This document shows, piece by piece, positions 7,646-18,681 of a DNA stretch of 64,000 bases. How positions within the stretch are numbered: position 1 is the first letter of the stretch; the number at the start of each line of letters is the position of its first letter. The stretch lies in NCBI GenBank assembly GCA_035327585.1, contig DAOLDD010000013.1, forward strand, positions 1 through 64,000, given 5' to 3'. The position numbers and the translations under genes are program-made. Under the pieces are notes generated by a model that saw nothing but the letters and a program-made list of their open reading frames with translations, was not told the origin of the DNA and searched no databases. Source of the DNA: JAMLJG01 sp035327585. Lineage in GTDB: Bacteria > Verrucomicrobiota > Kiritimatiellia > CAIVKH01.

Positions 7646-9118
7646 ATGAACCACACGACCACCCGAATTGGAATCCGACTGCTGGCCGCGCTGGGCCTGT
7701 TCGCCCTGCCATGCGCGACCGCGCCTGCCGCGAAGGCGCCCGACCTGCCGCGTGAGGAGGCGGTGCTCACGGCTGCACCGCGGGTGCCGCCGCCCATCGC
7801 GCGACGCACGCCGGCGCACGTGGTGGTGAACCTGGAGGTGAAGGAGTTGGTGGGTCGCCTCGCGGACGGCGTGGAATACACCTTCTGGACCTTCGGCGGC
7901 ACGGTGCCGGGACCCTTCATCCGCGTGCGCGAGGGCGACCATGTGGAGTTTTACCTGCACAATCATCCGGACAACAAACTGCCGCACAACATCGACCTGC
8001 ACGCGGTGACCGGGCCGGGCGGCGGCGCGGCGGCGTCCTTCACCGCGCCGGGGCACAGCTCCAAATTCAGCTTCAAGCCGATCAACCCCGGTCTCTACGT
8101 CTACCACTGCGCGACCGCGCCGGTGGGCATGCACATCGCGAACGGCATGTACGGCCTCATACTCATTGAGCCGGAATACGGCTATCCGCCCGTGGACCGG
8201 GAGTATTACGTAATGCAGAGCGAGTTCTACACGGAGGGCCAGTTCGGCGAACCGGGCCTCCAGACATTCTCGATGAACAAGGCGCTGGACGAGCGGCCTG
8301 ACTACGTGGTCTTCAACGGCGCCGTGGACGCACTGGCGGGCGACAACGCGATCCTCGCGCGCACCGGCGAGACGGTGCGCCTCTACGTGGGCAACGGCGG
8401 GCCGAATCTGATCTCCTCGTTCCACGTCATCGGCGAGGTGTTTGACACGGTGTACATCGAGGGCGGCGACCGCGTGAACCACAACATCCAGACGACGCTG
8501 GTCCCGGCGGGCGGTTCGGCGATCGTCGACTTCAAATGCGAGGCGCCCGGCACGCTGGTCCTGGTGGATCACTCGATCTTTCGCGCCTTCAACAAAGGCG
8601 CGCTGGGCATGTTGAAGGTGGAGGGCGAGGCGAACCTGGAGATCTTCAGCGGCAAGCAGATGGATTCCGTCTACCAGCCGGAAGGCCGCGCCCCGCCGAG
8701 CGAGGTGGCCGCGCCCGTCGCCGATCCGGGCCGTGAAATCACGCTGGCGGAACAGATGGCCGCGGGCGAGCGCGTCTACAAGCAGACCTGCCTTGCCTGC
8801 CACCAGGCCACCGGCCAGGGCATTCCCGGCGTCTTCCCGCCGCTGGCGAAGGCGGATTATCTCAACGCGGACCCGGACCGCGCCGCGGCCTATGTGATCT
8901 TCGGCAAACAAGGTCCCATCACCGTCAACGGCGTGCAGTACAACCAGATCATGACGCCGCAGACCGTCTCCGACCAGCAGGTCGCCGACGTGCTGACGTA
9001 TGTGTTGAACACCTGGGGCAATAAAGGCGGACGGATGACGCTCGACCGCGTGAAGGAAATCCGCGACGGCGGCCCCGAACCCTACGGCGCCGGCCTCGGC
9101 CCTGGCGGAGGGCACTGA
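7646..9118 (+). CDS. nirK: copper-containing nitrite reductase with C-terminal cytochrome c domain
   Basis: Reduces nitrite to nitric oxide outside the cytoplasmic membrane. The start is the ATG at 7646, which has GAGGAG upstream and begins a signal peptide (LLAALGLFALPCATAPAAKA). The two cupredoxin domains contain the type 1 copper ligands H114, C155, H163 and M168, the type 2 ligands H119, H154 and H309, the catalytic D117 in HNIDLHAVTGPGGG, and H260. After a linker, residues ~370-460 form a class I cytochrome c domain with CLACH (382-386), so the enzyme is a NirK-cytochrome c hybrid that may accept electrons through its own haem. All copper ligands are present. It is preceded by a palindromic operator and followed by SUMF1-like, SCO1, DGC and NnrS genes. 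Confidence 0.96.
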   Translation: MNHTTTRIGIRLLAALGLFALPCATAPAAKAPDLPREEAVLTAAPRVPPPIARRTPAHVVVNLEVKELVGRLADGVEYTFWTFGGTVPGPFIRVREGDHVEFYLHNHPDNKLPHNIDLHAVTGPGGGAAASFTAPGHSSKFSFKPINPGLYVYHCATAPVGMHIANGMYGLILIEPEYGYPPVDREYYVMQSEFYTEGQFGEPGLQTFSMNKALDERPDYVVFNGAVDALAGDNAILARTGETVRLYVGNGGPNLISSFHVIGEVFDTVYIEGGDRVNHNIQTTLVPAGGSAIVDFKCEAPGTLVLVDHSIFRAFNKGALGMLKVEGEANLEIFSGKQMDSVYQPEGRAPPSEVAAPVADPGREITLAEQMAAGERVYKQTCLACHQATGQGIPGVFPPLAKADYLNADPDRAAAYVIFGKQGPITVNGVQYNQIMTPQTVSDQQVADVLTYVLNTWGNKGGRMTLDRVKEIRDGGPEPYGAGLGPGGGH

Positions 9119-9186
9119 TCGGTGCGGTGAAATGAAATTTCTTCCAACCACCCGCTGCGCCCCCACCCCCGCCGGACAGGCGGGCT

Positions 9187-9253
9187 GTAGTTCCGGCGCT
9201 CCGTCGCCGGAATCCCCGGCCCGGGAACTCCGGCGGCAGAGCGCCGGAGCTAC
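9187..9253. repeat. inverted pair of GTAG-headed REP-like hairpins, locus 1
   Basis: Plus-strand copy 9187-9212: GTAG, stem TTCCGGCG, loop CTCCGT, stem CGCCGGAA. Minus-strand copy 9228-9253: GTAG, stem CTCCGGCG, loop CTCTGC, stem CGCCGGAG. Both stems are perfect eight-base pairs. The tetranucleotide GTAG in front of a short hairpin is the hallmark of REP sequences mobilised by RAYT transposases, and inverted pairs are called BIMEs. The pair lies between nirK and the SUMF1-like gene and could also act as a processing or attenuation site. Confidence 0.78.
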
Positions 9254-9298
9254 AACGCCCCGCCCGCGTAATCCGCGCTTAAGAAAAAGAGACCGCAG

Positions 9299-10102
9299 AT
9301 GACACAGATATCACAGATGAAATTTCGTTGGCGCATGCGCTGCATGGTCCTGCTGGCGGCCGTTTGCGCGGGGGGGGCTCGGGCGGAGTTCGTCCGCGTC
9401 GATGCGGGCGTGCACCAACCGCTGTTTAGCAACGAGGCGGCGCAGCCGGTGGCGGCGTTCTGGCTCGCCGACGCGCCGGTGACGAATGGCGAATTCCTGG
9501 AGTTCGTGCGTGCGGAGCCGCGCTGGCGCCGCTCGCGCGCCGGACGCCTGTTCGTCGACGAACGCTATCTCTCGCATTGGGCCGACGATCTTTTCCTGGG
9601 GACCAATGCACCAGTGGACCATCCGGTGACCCATGTGTCCTGGTTCGCCGCGCGCGCCTACGCCCGATGGAACGGCGCGCGGCTGCCCACGCTCGCGGAG
9701 TGGGAATGGGCGGCGGCGGCGAGCGAGACGAGCAGCGACGGCCGCAGCGACACCAATTTCCTGCCGCGCATCCTGAACTGGTACAGCCGCCCCGCGAGCA
9801 CCGGCACACGGCCTGTGCGCAACACGTTCCGCAACGTCTGGGGCGCGTGGGACCTGCACGGGCTGGTGTGGGAGTGGGTGGAGGATTTTAATACCGCGCT
9901 GGTTACCGGTGAATCGCGGGCGGATTCCGCGCTGGAGCGACCGCAATTCTGCGGCGGCGGCGCGGCGGGCGCGGCCGATGTCGGAAACTATGCCGCCTTC
10001 ATGCGCTACGCCTTCCGCGGCAGCTTGCATGCCCGCTCCACCGCCTCGTCCCTCGGCTTCCGCTGCGCGCGGGACGCGGATACCGGGGAATCCATGCCAT
10101 GA
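9299..10102 (+). CDS. SUMF1 / formylglycine-generating-enzyme-like exported protein
   Basis: A 267-residue protein with a signal peptide (MRCMVLLAAVCAGGARA) and a C-type-lectin-like SUMF1 domain: PVTNGEFLEFV near the start, HPVTHVSWFAARAYARW in the middle, LPTLAEWEWAA, WDLHGLVWEWVEDF and the terminal SSLGFRCAR. True FGE catalytic cysteines are not obvious, so it is probably a structural relative. Genes of this type are known next to nirK and SCO genes in other phyla, which suggests a role in the maturation or function of the reductase; this is an inference. An in-frame ATG at 9317 is an alternative start. The first codons lie in a repeat-like tract (CAGATGACACAGATATCACAGATG). Confidence 0.82.
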   Translation: MTQISQMKFRWRMRCMVLLAAVCAGGARAEFVRVDAGVHQPLFSNEAAQPVAAFWLADAPVTNGEFLEFVRAEPRWRRSRAGRLFVDERYLSHWADDLFLGTNAPVDHPVTHVSWFAARAYARWNGARLPTLAEWEWAAAASETSSDGRSDTNFLPRILNWYSRPASTGTRPVRNTFRNVWGAWDLHGLVWEWVEDFNTALVTGESRADSALERPQFCGGGAAGAADVGNYAAFMRYAFRGSLHARSTASSLGFRCARDADTGESMP

Positions 10103-10761
10103 ACACGCGCCCTGTAGACGCGCGCGTTGAGCGCGTTGTCCCAACGCGCCGCGGCGGCTTGGGCCAAGCCGCCCTACCTTTGCTGTGCTGCGTGTGGGCG
10201 CTTCTCGCGTTATGTGCGCACGCCGACTCCTGCTGCGCGTCGAAACCGGCGCCCGCGTCGGAAGAGGAAGCGCTGCCACTGGATTCGGTCTATCAGCTTG
10301 AATCGACCTGGACCAACAGCACTGGCGCGGCGCGGCCGATGGGCGACTTGCGCGGACCGCATCGCATCGTTGTCATGTTCTACGCCTCGTGCACATATGC
10401 GTGTCCAATGCTGGTGGCGGACCTGAAGAAAATCGAGGCGCGCCTGCCCGCGAAGCCCGGGGTGGTGTTCACGCTGTTTTCCTTCGACGACGAACGCGAC
10501 ACGCCGGCCGCGCTGGCGGCCTTCGCGGAGCGGCAGGGCATCGGCGCGCCGGGCTGGGAGCTGCTGACCGGCCCGCGTGAGGCGGCGCGCGAAATGGCTG
10601 CGGTGCTCGGCGTGCGCTATCGCAAGGAGTCCGGCGGCGCGATCGCGCATTCCAACGAAATTTCGCTGCTTGATGGCGAGGGCCGCATCGTCGCGCGGCT
10701 CAAGGGATTGAACGAAGATCCGCAACCAATCCTGGAGGCATTGGCGCGCAGCGATGATTGA
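10099..10761 (+). CDS. SCO1/SenC-family copper chaperone
   Basis: A 220-residue exported thioredoxin-fold protein that in this family delivers copper to cuproenzymes. C98 and C102 form the C-x3-C motif (ASCTYACPM) and H184 is the third copper ligand of SCO proteins; all three are present. The start overlaps the SUMF1-like stop (ATGA). Residues 5-27, before the hydrophobic segment LLCCVWALLALCAHA, are encoded by a palindromic element with a GTAG-headed hairpin, related to the one inside leuS. Another Cys pair (SCCASK) follows the signal region. With NirK in the same operon, copper loading of nitrite reductase is a reasonable inference. Confidence 0.9.
   Translation: MNTRPVDARVERVVPTRRGGLGQAALPLLCCVWALLALCAHADSCCASKPAPASEEEALPLDSVYQLESTWTNSTGAARPMGDLRGPHRIVVMFYASCTYACPMLVADLKKIEARLPAKPGVVFTLFSFDDERDTPAALAAFAERQGIGAPGWELLTGPREAAREMAAVLGVRYRKESGGAIAHSNEISLLDGEGRIVARLKGLNEDPQPILEALARSDD
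10114..10177. repeat. REP-like inverted pair inside the SCO1 coding sequence
   Basis: The right half (10153-10177) read on the minus strand is GTAG, stem GGCGGCTTG, loop GCC, stem CAAGCCGCC: a perfect nine-base stem. The left half begins GTAG at 10114 and can form ACGCGC/GCGCGT or GCGCGTTG/CAACGCGC hairpins. It encodes the residues from VDARV to GGLGQAALP, just before the signal-peptide hydrophobic core. Confidence 0.7.
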
Positions 10762-11146
10762 ACCCGACCCCCGACCTCTCGTGTATTCCTGCTCCGGTTG
10801 CTCCAGTGTGGCGCAGCTTGCGAATCGTATCGCCGTGAACCTCGACCGCGCGGGCCGCGCGGAAATGTCCTGCATCGCGGGCGTGGGCGGCGGCGTGCGT
10901 TCGCTGGTCAAGACCGCGCAGTCGGGACGGCCGATCATCGCCCTCGACGGGTGTGCGCTGCAATGCACGCTCCACTGCCTGCAGCGGGTGGGCGTGACGC
11001 CGCACACGCATCTGATCCTCACGACCTACGGCATCGCCAAGCGCGCGCATGAGGACGCGTCCTCCGAAGCGGTGGAGGCCATCGAAGCCGAAGTGACCGC
11101 CGATCTCGAAGCGCGCGGCCTGCTGATTCAGGAGGCGCCCGTATGA
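10754..11146 (+). CDS. DGC-domain putative zinc-binding protein
   Basis: A 130-residue cytosolic protein of the DGC-domain family. Six cysteines sit in the expected arrangement: C13-x2-C16 (YSCSGC), C40 (MSC), and C67, C71, C75 in DGCALQCTLHC. The family is annotated as putative metal-binding, without a proven reaction, and is often found near denitrification or nnrS genes. It overlaps the SCO1 gene by eight bases and NnrS by four, so it belongs to the same transcript. Redox or metal delivery is possible but not shown. Confidence 0.88.
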   Translation: MIEPDPRPLVYSCSGCSSVAQLANRIAVNLDRAGRAEMSCIAGVGGGVRSLVKTAQSGRPIIALDGCALQCTLHCLQRVGVTPHTHLILTTYGIAKRAHEDASSEAVEAIEAEVTADLEARGLLIQEAPV

Positions 11147-12333
11147 ACGCCCCGGCACGGGTGCGCTGGCGCGATGCGGAACCGTACCGCCTGCTGTTTC
11201 TGCTCGGCGCGTGGCTGGGCGTCGCGGCGGTGGCACTGTGGCCGCTGTTCGTTTACGGGGCGATCAAGACGTATCCGGGCGTCGCCCATGCGCGGGTGAT
11301 GATCGAGGGGTTCGCCGCGTGTTTTGTGCTCGGCTTCCTCGGCACCGCGCTGCCGCACATGCTGGAGGCGCCCCGGTTTACGTTCGCCGAGGTATTGGTT
11401 CTTCTCGCGGGCCTGTTCGGCGCGAGCGCGCTGCATTTCGCGGCGCTGCACCCGGCGGGCGACATGGTATTCGCGGCGACGCTGTTGTTCTTCATCGCGG
11501 GCGCGGGATGGCGCGCGGCGCGTCGGAAGGATCGCCCTCCGCCGGGGCTGTTCGCCGTGCTGCTCGGTTTGTTGTGCGCGGTGTGCGGCGCGCTGGCACA
11601 GGCGTTGTATCCGTGGACGAATCTTCCGCCGTTCGTGCATCCGTTCAGCAAGTTGTTGCTTTACCAGGGATTCCTGTTGCTGCCGGTGCTGGGCGTGGGC
11701 GCGTACATCCTGCCGGTATTCGTCGGCTATCCGCGCCGCCAGTCGCCGGTGGCGTTGGCGCAGGCGCCGCGCGCGTGGGAGCGGGAGGCCGCAGCGCTTG
11801 TATTGTTCGCGGTGGGCCTGCTGGCGAGCTTCGCGATGGAGGCGCTGGGTCAGGCGCGCGGCGGGTATGCCGTCCGGCTCGCGCTGCTCTGCGCGTTCCT
11901 GTTCCGTTCGCTGCCGGTGCACCGGCGACAGCAGAATCCCGGCGCCATGGCGTGGATCACGCGGCTGGCGCTGCTGGCGTTGCCGGTCGGCTATGCCTGT
12001 CTCGCCGCGTGGCCGTCCGCGCCGCTCGCGTGGCTGCACATTGTGTTCATCAGCGGACTCGGCTGGTTGATCCTCTCGGTCGCGACCCGCGTCATCGTTG
12101 CGCACGGCGGGTTCCAGCACCTCTTCGGCGCGCGCTGGCCGATGCTCTGGTGGGTCTTCGGCCTCGTGACGCTGGCGATGGCGACGCGCGTATCGGCGGA
12201 CTGGATGCCGGACAGCCGGTTCAACCACTACGCCTACGCCGCGCTGAGCTGGATCGCCGGCGTCCTGCTCTGGCTGGGCGCGATGCGGCGGTTCCTGTTC
12301 GCCGCCGATCCGGCGGCTTCCGGCCCCAGGTAG
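11143..12333 (+). CDS. nnrS: NnrS-family membrane protein
   Basis: A 396-residue protein with about twelve hydrophobic segments. The early H-x-R in VAHARVMIEGF, the FLGTALPHMLEAP segment and later HP, FVGYPRR and FISGLGWLILSVATRVIVAHGG match the NnrS family, haem- and copper-containing proteins linked with tolerance to nitrosative stress. The start codon overlaps the stop of the DGC gene (ATGA). Its position as last gene in the nirK operon fits protection against the NO the reductase makes. The stop codon abuts the stop codon of the convergent DUF1501 gene with no bases between. Confidence 0.92.
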   Translation: MNAPARVRWRDAEPYRLLFLLGAWLGVAAVALWPLFVYGAIKTYPGVAHARVMIEGFAACFVLGFLGTALPHMLEAPRFTFAEVLVLLAGLFGASALHFAALHPAGDMVFAATLLFFIAGAGWRAARRKDRPPPGLFAVLLGLLCAVCGALAQALYPWTNLPPFVHPFSKLLLYQGFLLLPVLGVGAYILPVFVGYPRRQSPVALAQAPRAWEREAAALVLFAVGLLASFAMEALGQARGGYAVRLALLCAFLFRSLPVHRRQQNPGAMAWITRLALLALPVGYACLAAWPSAPLAWLHIVFISGLGWLILSVATRVIVAHGGFQHLFGARWPMLWWVFGLVTLAMATRVSADWMPDSRFNHYAYAALSWIAGVLLWLGAMRRFLFAADPAASGPR

Positions 12334-13650
12334 CTATGCGGACGCCGGGCCGATAAGCGGAAAGGCGCGGCCCAGGATGGGGGCACTCGGCGCGGCGAGG
12401 TGGCCTTCGAGCAGCGTGGCGTAGACCGAGCGGAAATCGATGGCGTGCCGCAGGTCGCCCCGGTCAAGTTGCCCTGGTTCGAGGCTGGGCATCGCGCCGT
12501 GCAGGCCGGCGGGGAAACGGCCGCCCGCGATGAAAACCGGTGCGGCGGCGCCGTGGTCCGTGCCGTTGCTCGCGTTCTCGGCGACCCGGCGGCCGAATTC
12601 GCTGAACCCGAGCACCGCGACGCGCTGGTGGTTGCCCTGCGCCTTCATCTCGTCCATGAACGCCTTCATCGCATCGCCGAACTCGCGCAGCAGGCGCTCA
12701 TGCGACCCGAGCTGGTTCGCGTGCGTGTCGAAGCCGCCGTGCGACACGTAGTACACGCGGGTCGGCATGCCGCCGCCGATGAGTTTGGCGATGAGTTCCA
12801 TGTCGCGGCCCACCTTGGAACCGGGGAACGTGGTTTTCGTCGCCGTATTGGACAATTTGCGGATGCGGTCGGAGCTGACCTGCGCGTCGAGCGCGGTGCG
12901 CTCGAGAAAGTCGATGGGGCGCTCCTCCCGATGGCGGTTGTTGTGCCCGCCCGCAAGCGAGTCGATGGAGCCGCCGGCGGCGCCATCCGACATATTGTTC
13001 ATGCGCTGGAAGAGTTCCTCGTCCTGCTCATTCATTCCGCCTGGCAGGCGGCGGAACTGGCGGGGCGAGGCGAACGTCACGCCCTTGGGATGCTGCGCGG
13101 TGAAGGACTGCGGCGCTTCGTTGCCGAAGGCCACGCCCGCGGAGGCGTCGAGCCCCGCGCACTGGTTGTCGAAGAAGCGGCCAATCCAGCCGTACAGCTC
13201 CGCCCGGTTCGCGTCGCTCGCCGTTTGCCAGATTTCCATCGAGCGGAAATGCGAACGATTGGGGTTGGGATAGCCGACGCCCTGCACGATCGAGAGGAGG
13301 CCGTCGTCGTACAGGCTCTTGAGTCCCGGGAGCGAGGGGTGCAGGCCGACGCCGTCCGCGAGGCGAAGCGCGGCGTCCTTCGCGATGGCCAGGTGCGGCC
13401 GCGCTTCATAATAAAAATCGTTTTCCACCGGGATCACCGTGTTCAGCCCATCATTTCCGCCGGCGAGCTGGAGCACGACGAGGATCGTGCCGTCCTTCCC
13501 GTTCGCGACCGGCAGTGCGGCGTCGGCGGCATGCGCGGTGAGCGAGCTGATGGTCGCGTGCAGGAAACCCGGCACCGTCCACGAGACCGCGCCGCCGAGC
13601 AGCGTGGTGCGGAGGAACTCACGGCGGGAACGAAAGAGGGGAGCATCCAT
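12334..13650 (-). CDS. DUF1501 family protein with Tat signal
   Basis: A 438-residue exported protein of the DUF1501 family. The N-terminus has a twin-arginine signal (SRREFLRTTLLGGAV), so export should occur folded. Family landmarks are LQLAGGNDGLNTVIPVENDFYYEARP, HPSLPGLKSLYDDGLLSIVQGVGYPN (both in the first third) and the later HGGFDTHANQ and FSEFGRRVAENASNGTDHGAA, which resemble sulfatase/alkaline-phosphatase-like metal sites. It lies ten bases downstream of the DUF1800 gene, its usual partner in Planctomycetota and Verrucomicrobiota. The biochemical role of the pair is unknown. Confidence 0.92.
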   Translation of the reverse strand: MDAPLFRSRREFLRTTLLGGAVSWTVPGFLHATISSLTAHAADAALPVANGKDGTILVVLQLAGGNDGLNTVIPVENDFYYEARPHLAIAKDAALRLADGVGLHPSLPGLKSLYDDGLLSIVQGVGYPNPNRSHFRSMEIWQTASDANRAELYGWIGRFFDNQCAGLDASAGVAFGNEAPQSFTAQHPKGVTFASPRQFRRLPGGMNEQDEELFQRMNNMSDGAAGGSIDSLAGGHNNRHREERPIDFLERTALDAQVSSDRIRKLSNTATKTTFPGSKVGRDMELIAKLIGGGMPTRVYYVSHGGFDTHANQLGSHERLLREFGDAMKAFMDEMKAQGNHQRVAVLGFSEFGRRVAENASNGTDHGAAAPVFIAGGRFPAGLHGAMPSLEPGQLDRGDLRHAIDFRSVYATLLEGHLAAPSAPILGRAFPLIGPASA

Positions 13651-13660
13651 GGTGGTTTCC

Positions 13661-15151
13661 TCAGGTGAGTTGGTAGTGCGGCGTGCTCATCAGGATGTGC
13701 AGGAGATCCCGGATCTGGGTGTTGGTGAACGGACCGCCCACGCGTTTCGCGAGGTACGTCTTGACCGCTTCCTGGTCCGCCTCCCGGAGCGGGGCCTGGA
13801 AGAGCACCCGCGCGAGGTGCGCGACGAGCTGGTCCGCGTCGCCCCGCACGGAGGCGGGCACGGCGAGGTCCGCGTCGACCGCCGGTTCCATCGTCGCGAG
13901 CGCCTTGATGATTTGCCCGCGCAACGGACCGCCGCCGGACAGCGCTTCATTCGGGCGACCCTGCGTCATTACGCGTCCGCCTTTCACGAGGAAGCCCGCG
14001 AGATTGTAGCGTTTGAGGAGCGTGTCCGCCGTGATCCAGGTATAGCCGCCGGGCCAGCCCTTGACGTTTGGCGGCTGGAACAGTTCCTGGCCGAGTGTGG
14101 CCAGGATGCCGGCGCACGCCTCGTCGGACGGCAGCGTGGCCTGCAGCATGCGCGTCGTGCCCGCGAGCCATTGCGCCGGACTCTTGATCTGCGTGCGCCG
14201 CGCCCGCTCACTGTAGAAGGCGCGGCTCCGGAACATGGCGCGCAGGACGGGCTTTAGTTCGAGCTGGTGTTTCACGAACACCGCCGCGAGGGCGTTAACC
14301 ACCTCCGGTTCCGGGTCGTCGTATGCGAAGAAACTCCACAGCTTCGCGCAGATGAACGGGGCCATCGCCGGTTGCTTAAGGATCAGGCGGACGGCGTCAC
14401 CGCCGTTGAAGGCGCCGGTCTCGCCGAAGATCGTCTTGGCGCCGGTGTCGCGCAGACGGGGGCGTTCCATGAAGCGAAAAGCCTCCTGTTGCAGGCTCCA
14501 CCCGCAAAACGCGCGCGCCGCGTTCTTGATGTCCTCCTCGGCATAGTTGCCCTCGCCGAGGGAGAACAGTTCCATCACCTCGCGCGCGAAATTCTCATTC
14601 GGCTGCTTTGGGTTGCTGCGCGCATTGTCGAGATAGATCAGCATCGCCGGGTCCTGCGCCACCGCGACGACCAGCGCCTCGAAATTTCCCGCCGCGTGCG
14701 CGCGGAACGTCGTGTTCTGCAGGTACATCGGGTAGGCGAACCGCACCTTTTCGAAACTCGTCGCGAAGTGGCCGTGCCAGAACAGGGTGAGTTTTTCCTG
14801 CAGGGGGCGCGCGGTGTTGCGCATGCGAGCGAGCCACCAGCCGCGCGCGGCGATGATGCGCAGGGCCTCGGTTCGCCGCTCCTCGCGCTGGTATTCCTGC
14901 CGTTCCTCCCGCGTCATTCCCTGCGTGGCGCGGGGATCGGGCCTTGCGTCCGCGCCGTCTGCGGCCGCGAAGGCGGGCGGTTCAACCACATCCGGTATGG
15001 CCTCGAAATCGACCAGTCGGTCCACCGCCTCGCCAGGTGTCATCGCCGCCGTCGCGAGTATTTCGTCGAGCGTGCCGCCGAAACCCGCGCGGTTCACCAG
15101 GTGCGCGGCCAGGGTGGGGGACCAGTCTTCGCGTGGGAGCTCGGTTAACAT
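13661..15151 (-). CDS. DUF1800 family protein
   Basis: A 496-residue protein of the DUF1800 family, the habitual partner of DUF1501. Recognisable pieces are HLVNRAGFGGTLDEI near the start, LTLFWHGHFATS, NENFAREVMELFSLGEGNYAEEDI, ARAFCGW and PPNVKGWPGG. The start used is the ATG at 15151 (MLTELPRED); an in-frame TTG at 15199 would add 16 hydrophobic and acidic residues. Neither has a strong ribosome-binding site. No classical signal peptide follows the chosen start. Function is unknown. Confidence 0.9.
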   Translation of the reverse strand: MLTELPREDWSPTLAAHLVNRAGFGGTLDEILATAAMTPGEAVDRLVDFEAIPDVVEPPAFAAADGADARPDPRATQGMTREERQEYQREERRTEALRIIAARGWWLARMRNTARPLQEKLTLFWHGHFATSFEKVRFAYPMYLQNTTFRAHAAGNFEALVVAVAQDPAMLIYLDNARSNPKQPNENFAREVMELFSLGEGNYAEEDIKNAARAFCGWSLQQEAFRFMERPRLRDTGAKTIFGETGAFNGGDAVRLILKQPAMAPFICAKLWSFFAYDDPEPEVVNALAAVFVKHQLELKPVLRAMFRSRAFYSERARRTQIKSPAQWLAGTTRMLQATLPSDEACAGILATLGQELFQPPNVKGWPGGYTWITADTLLKRYNLAGFLVKGGRVMTQGRPNEALSGGGPLRGQIIKALATMEPAVDADLAVPASVRGDADQLVAHLARVLFQAPLREADQEAVKTYLAKRVGGPFTNTQIRDLLHILMSTPHYQLT

Positions 15152-15213
15152 AACAGGATGTATAACGATATATTCGAGCAGATTATTGTCGATGATCAAT
15201 TCGAATCATGTGG

Positions 15214-17433
<2,220 letters not shown>

Positions 17434-17694
17434 GCCTGTAGCCTACCACACCCCCTCGTCATCGTCCTCCTCGTCCTCAATTCGGAATATTTACCACGGA
17501 GTACACGGAGGCACGGAGAGAGGAGAACGAGGGACCGCGGATTAATCCGCGTTAATCCGTTTAATCGGCGGTCAAATCTACCTCTTCTTACGCAATGGCA
17601 TTCGACAATGAGAACGACGACGAGTACGAGGACGAAGTGGGGACGAAATCTGCTCGTGTCCGGCGGGGCTGCATCTAGAATGACCGGCCTTGCT
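17434..17694. repeat. intergenic region with repeat tracts
   Basis: No gene is supported here. At 17491-17518 there is a copy of the repeat TTACCACGGAG, TACACGGAG, GCACGGAG seen at 6926. At 17534-17574 follows GACCGCGGATTAATCCGCG, TTAATCCGTTTAATCGGCGG, a degenerate set of ATTAATCCGCG units. The segment 17606-17665 (GAGAACGACGACGAGTACGAGGACGAAG) is low-complexity. An open frame runs through from upstream into the amidase gene, but it lacks a start signal and codes mainly repeats. Confidence 0.55.
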
Positions 17695-18681
17695 ATGAAG
17701 TGCCTGGCCTCCATCTTTCTGTTTCTCGTCCTCGCGTGCGGAGCGCAAGCCGCGGCCCCGTCCGGCGAACTGCCGGCGTTCTGGCATGAGAAGGAAAAGT
17801 TTGTCGCGCTGCGCGACCTCGCGGCGACGTATGGCATGGAACTCAGCGGCCCGGCCGCCCAGCGGATCACGATCCAGAACCGCTCCCACACGCTGATATT
17901 CAAAACCGACGGGCGCGAGGCGCAAATCGACGGCACGCTGGTCTGGCTGCATGCGCCGGTTTCCCTCGTGCGCGGGCGCTGGGCGATGCGGGAGGTGGAC
18001 GCGCGGGTCGTGGTGGACCCTGTCATGCGGCCGGGCCGCTATTTGAAGTCCGTCGGCCACCGCGTGGTCGTCATTGATCCCGGCCATGGCGGCCAGGATA
18101 CCGGCGCGAAGGGACGGCGCGGCGTCGAGGAGAAGCGCGTGGCGCTGGATCTCGCCCGCCGCCTGCGTGCGCACCTGGTCAACGCCGGGGTGAAGGTCTA
18201 CATGACGCGCGAGAGCGACCGGTTCATCGAACTCGACGAGCGCTGTCGCAAGGCCGGGCGCTGGGGCGCGGATTTCTTTATCAGCATCCACCTCAACTCC
18301 GCCGCCAGCACCTCCGCGTCCGGCGCGGAAACCTACGCCCTCGCCGCCGCCGGCTATGAATCGACGGCGGGCGGCCTGTCGAATCTCAGCCAGCCGGGCA
18401 ACCAGTTTGAAGCGGCGAACGGCGTCGCCGCGTTCAACATCCAGCGCGCCCTCACGACCCGGCTGGGCTCCGTCGATCGCGGCGTCAAACGCTCGCGTTT
18501 CCTCGTGCTGAAAAACGCGCCGTGCCCCGCCGTTCTGGTCGAATGCGCCTTCGTCTCGAATCCGCGGGAGGAGGAGAAACTGCTGCTGGAGGCGCATCGC
18601 GAGGCGATGGCGCAAAGCCTCGCGCGCGGCACGCTCAACTACCTGAATCTCGTCAAACGCGCGCAAGTGGAGGTCCGATGA
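17695..18681 (+). CDS. N-acetylmuramoyl-L-alanine amidase (Amidase_3)
   Basis: An exported peptidoglycan hydrolase that cleaves between N-acetylmuramic acid and L-alanine. The chosen ATG at 17695 begins a signal peptide (MKCLASIFLFLVLACGAQA); an ATG at 17680 would add five residues. Residues ~20-110 are a small N-terminal domain, and ~115-320 the Amidase_3 fold with zinc-site motifs VVIDPGHGGQDTGA (His), GVEEKRVALDLA (Glu), FFISIHLNSA (His) and the catalytic VECAFVSN (Glu). The 328-residue length is normal for AmiC-like enzymes. Its stop overlaps the start of the HAD-like gene (ATGA), so the two are co-translated. Confidence 0.93.
   Translation: MKCLASIFLFLVLACGAQAAAPSGELPAFWHEKEKFVALRDLAATYGMELSGPAAQRITIQNRSHTLIFKTDGREAQIDGTLVWLHAPVSLVRGRWAMREVDARVVVDPVMRPGRYLKSVGHRVVVIDPGHGGQDTGAKGRRGVEEKRVALDLARRLRAHLVNAGVKVYMTRESDRFIELDERCRKAGRWGADFFISIHLNSAASTSASGAETYALAAAGYESTAGGLSNLSQPGNQFEAANGVAAFNIQRALTTRLGSVDRGVKRSRFLVLKNAPCPAVLVECAFVSNPREEEKLLLEAHREAMAQSLARGTLNYLNLVKRAQVEVR

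Noticed and set aside
17434..17694. N-terminal extension of the amidase gene through this gap
   Set aside because: The frame is open but encodes repeat tracts; the signal peptide begins at 17695.
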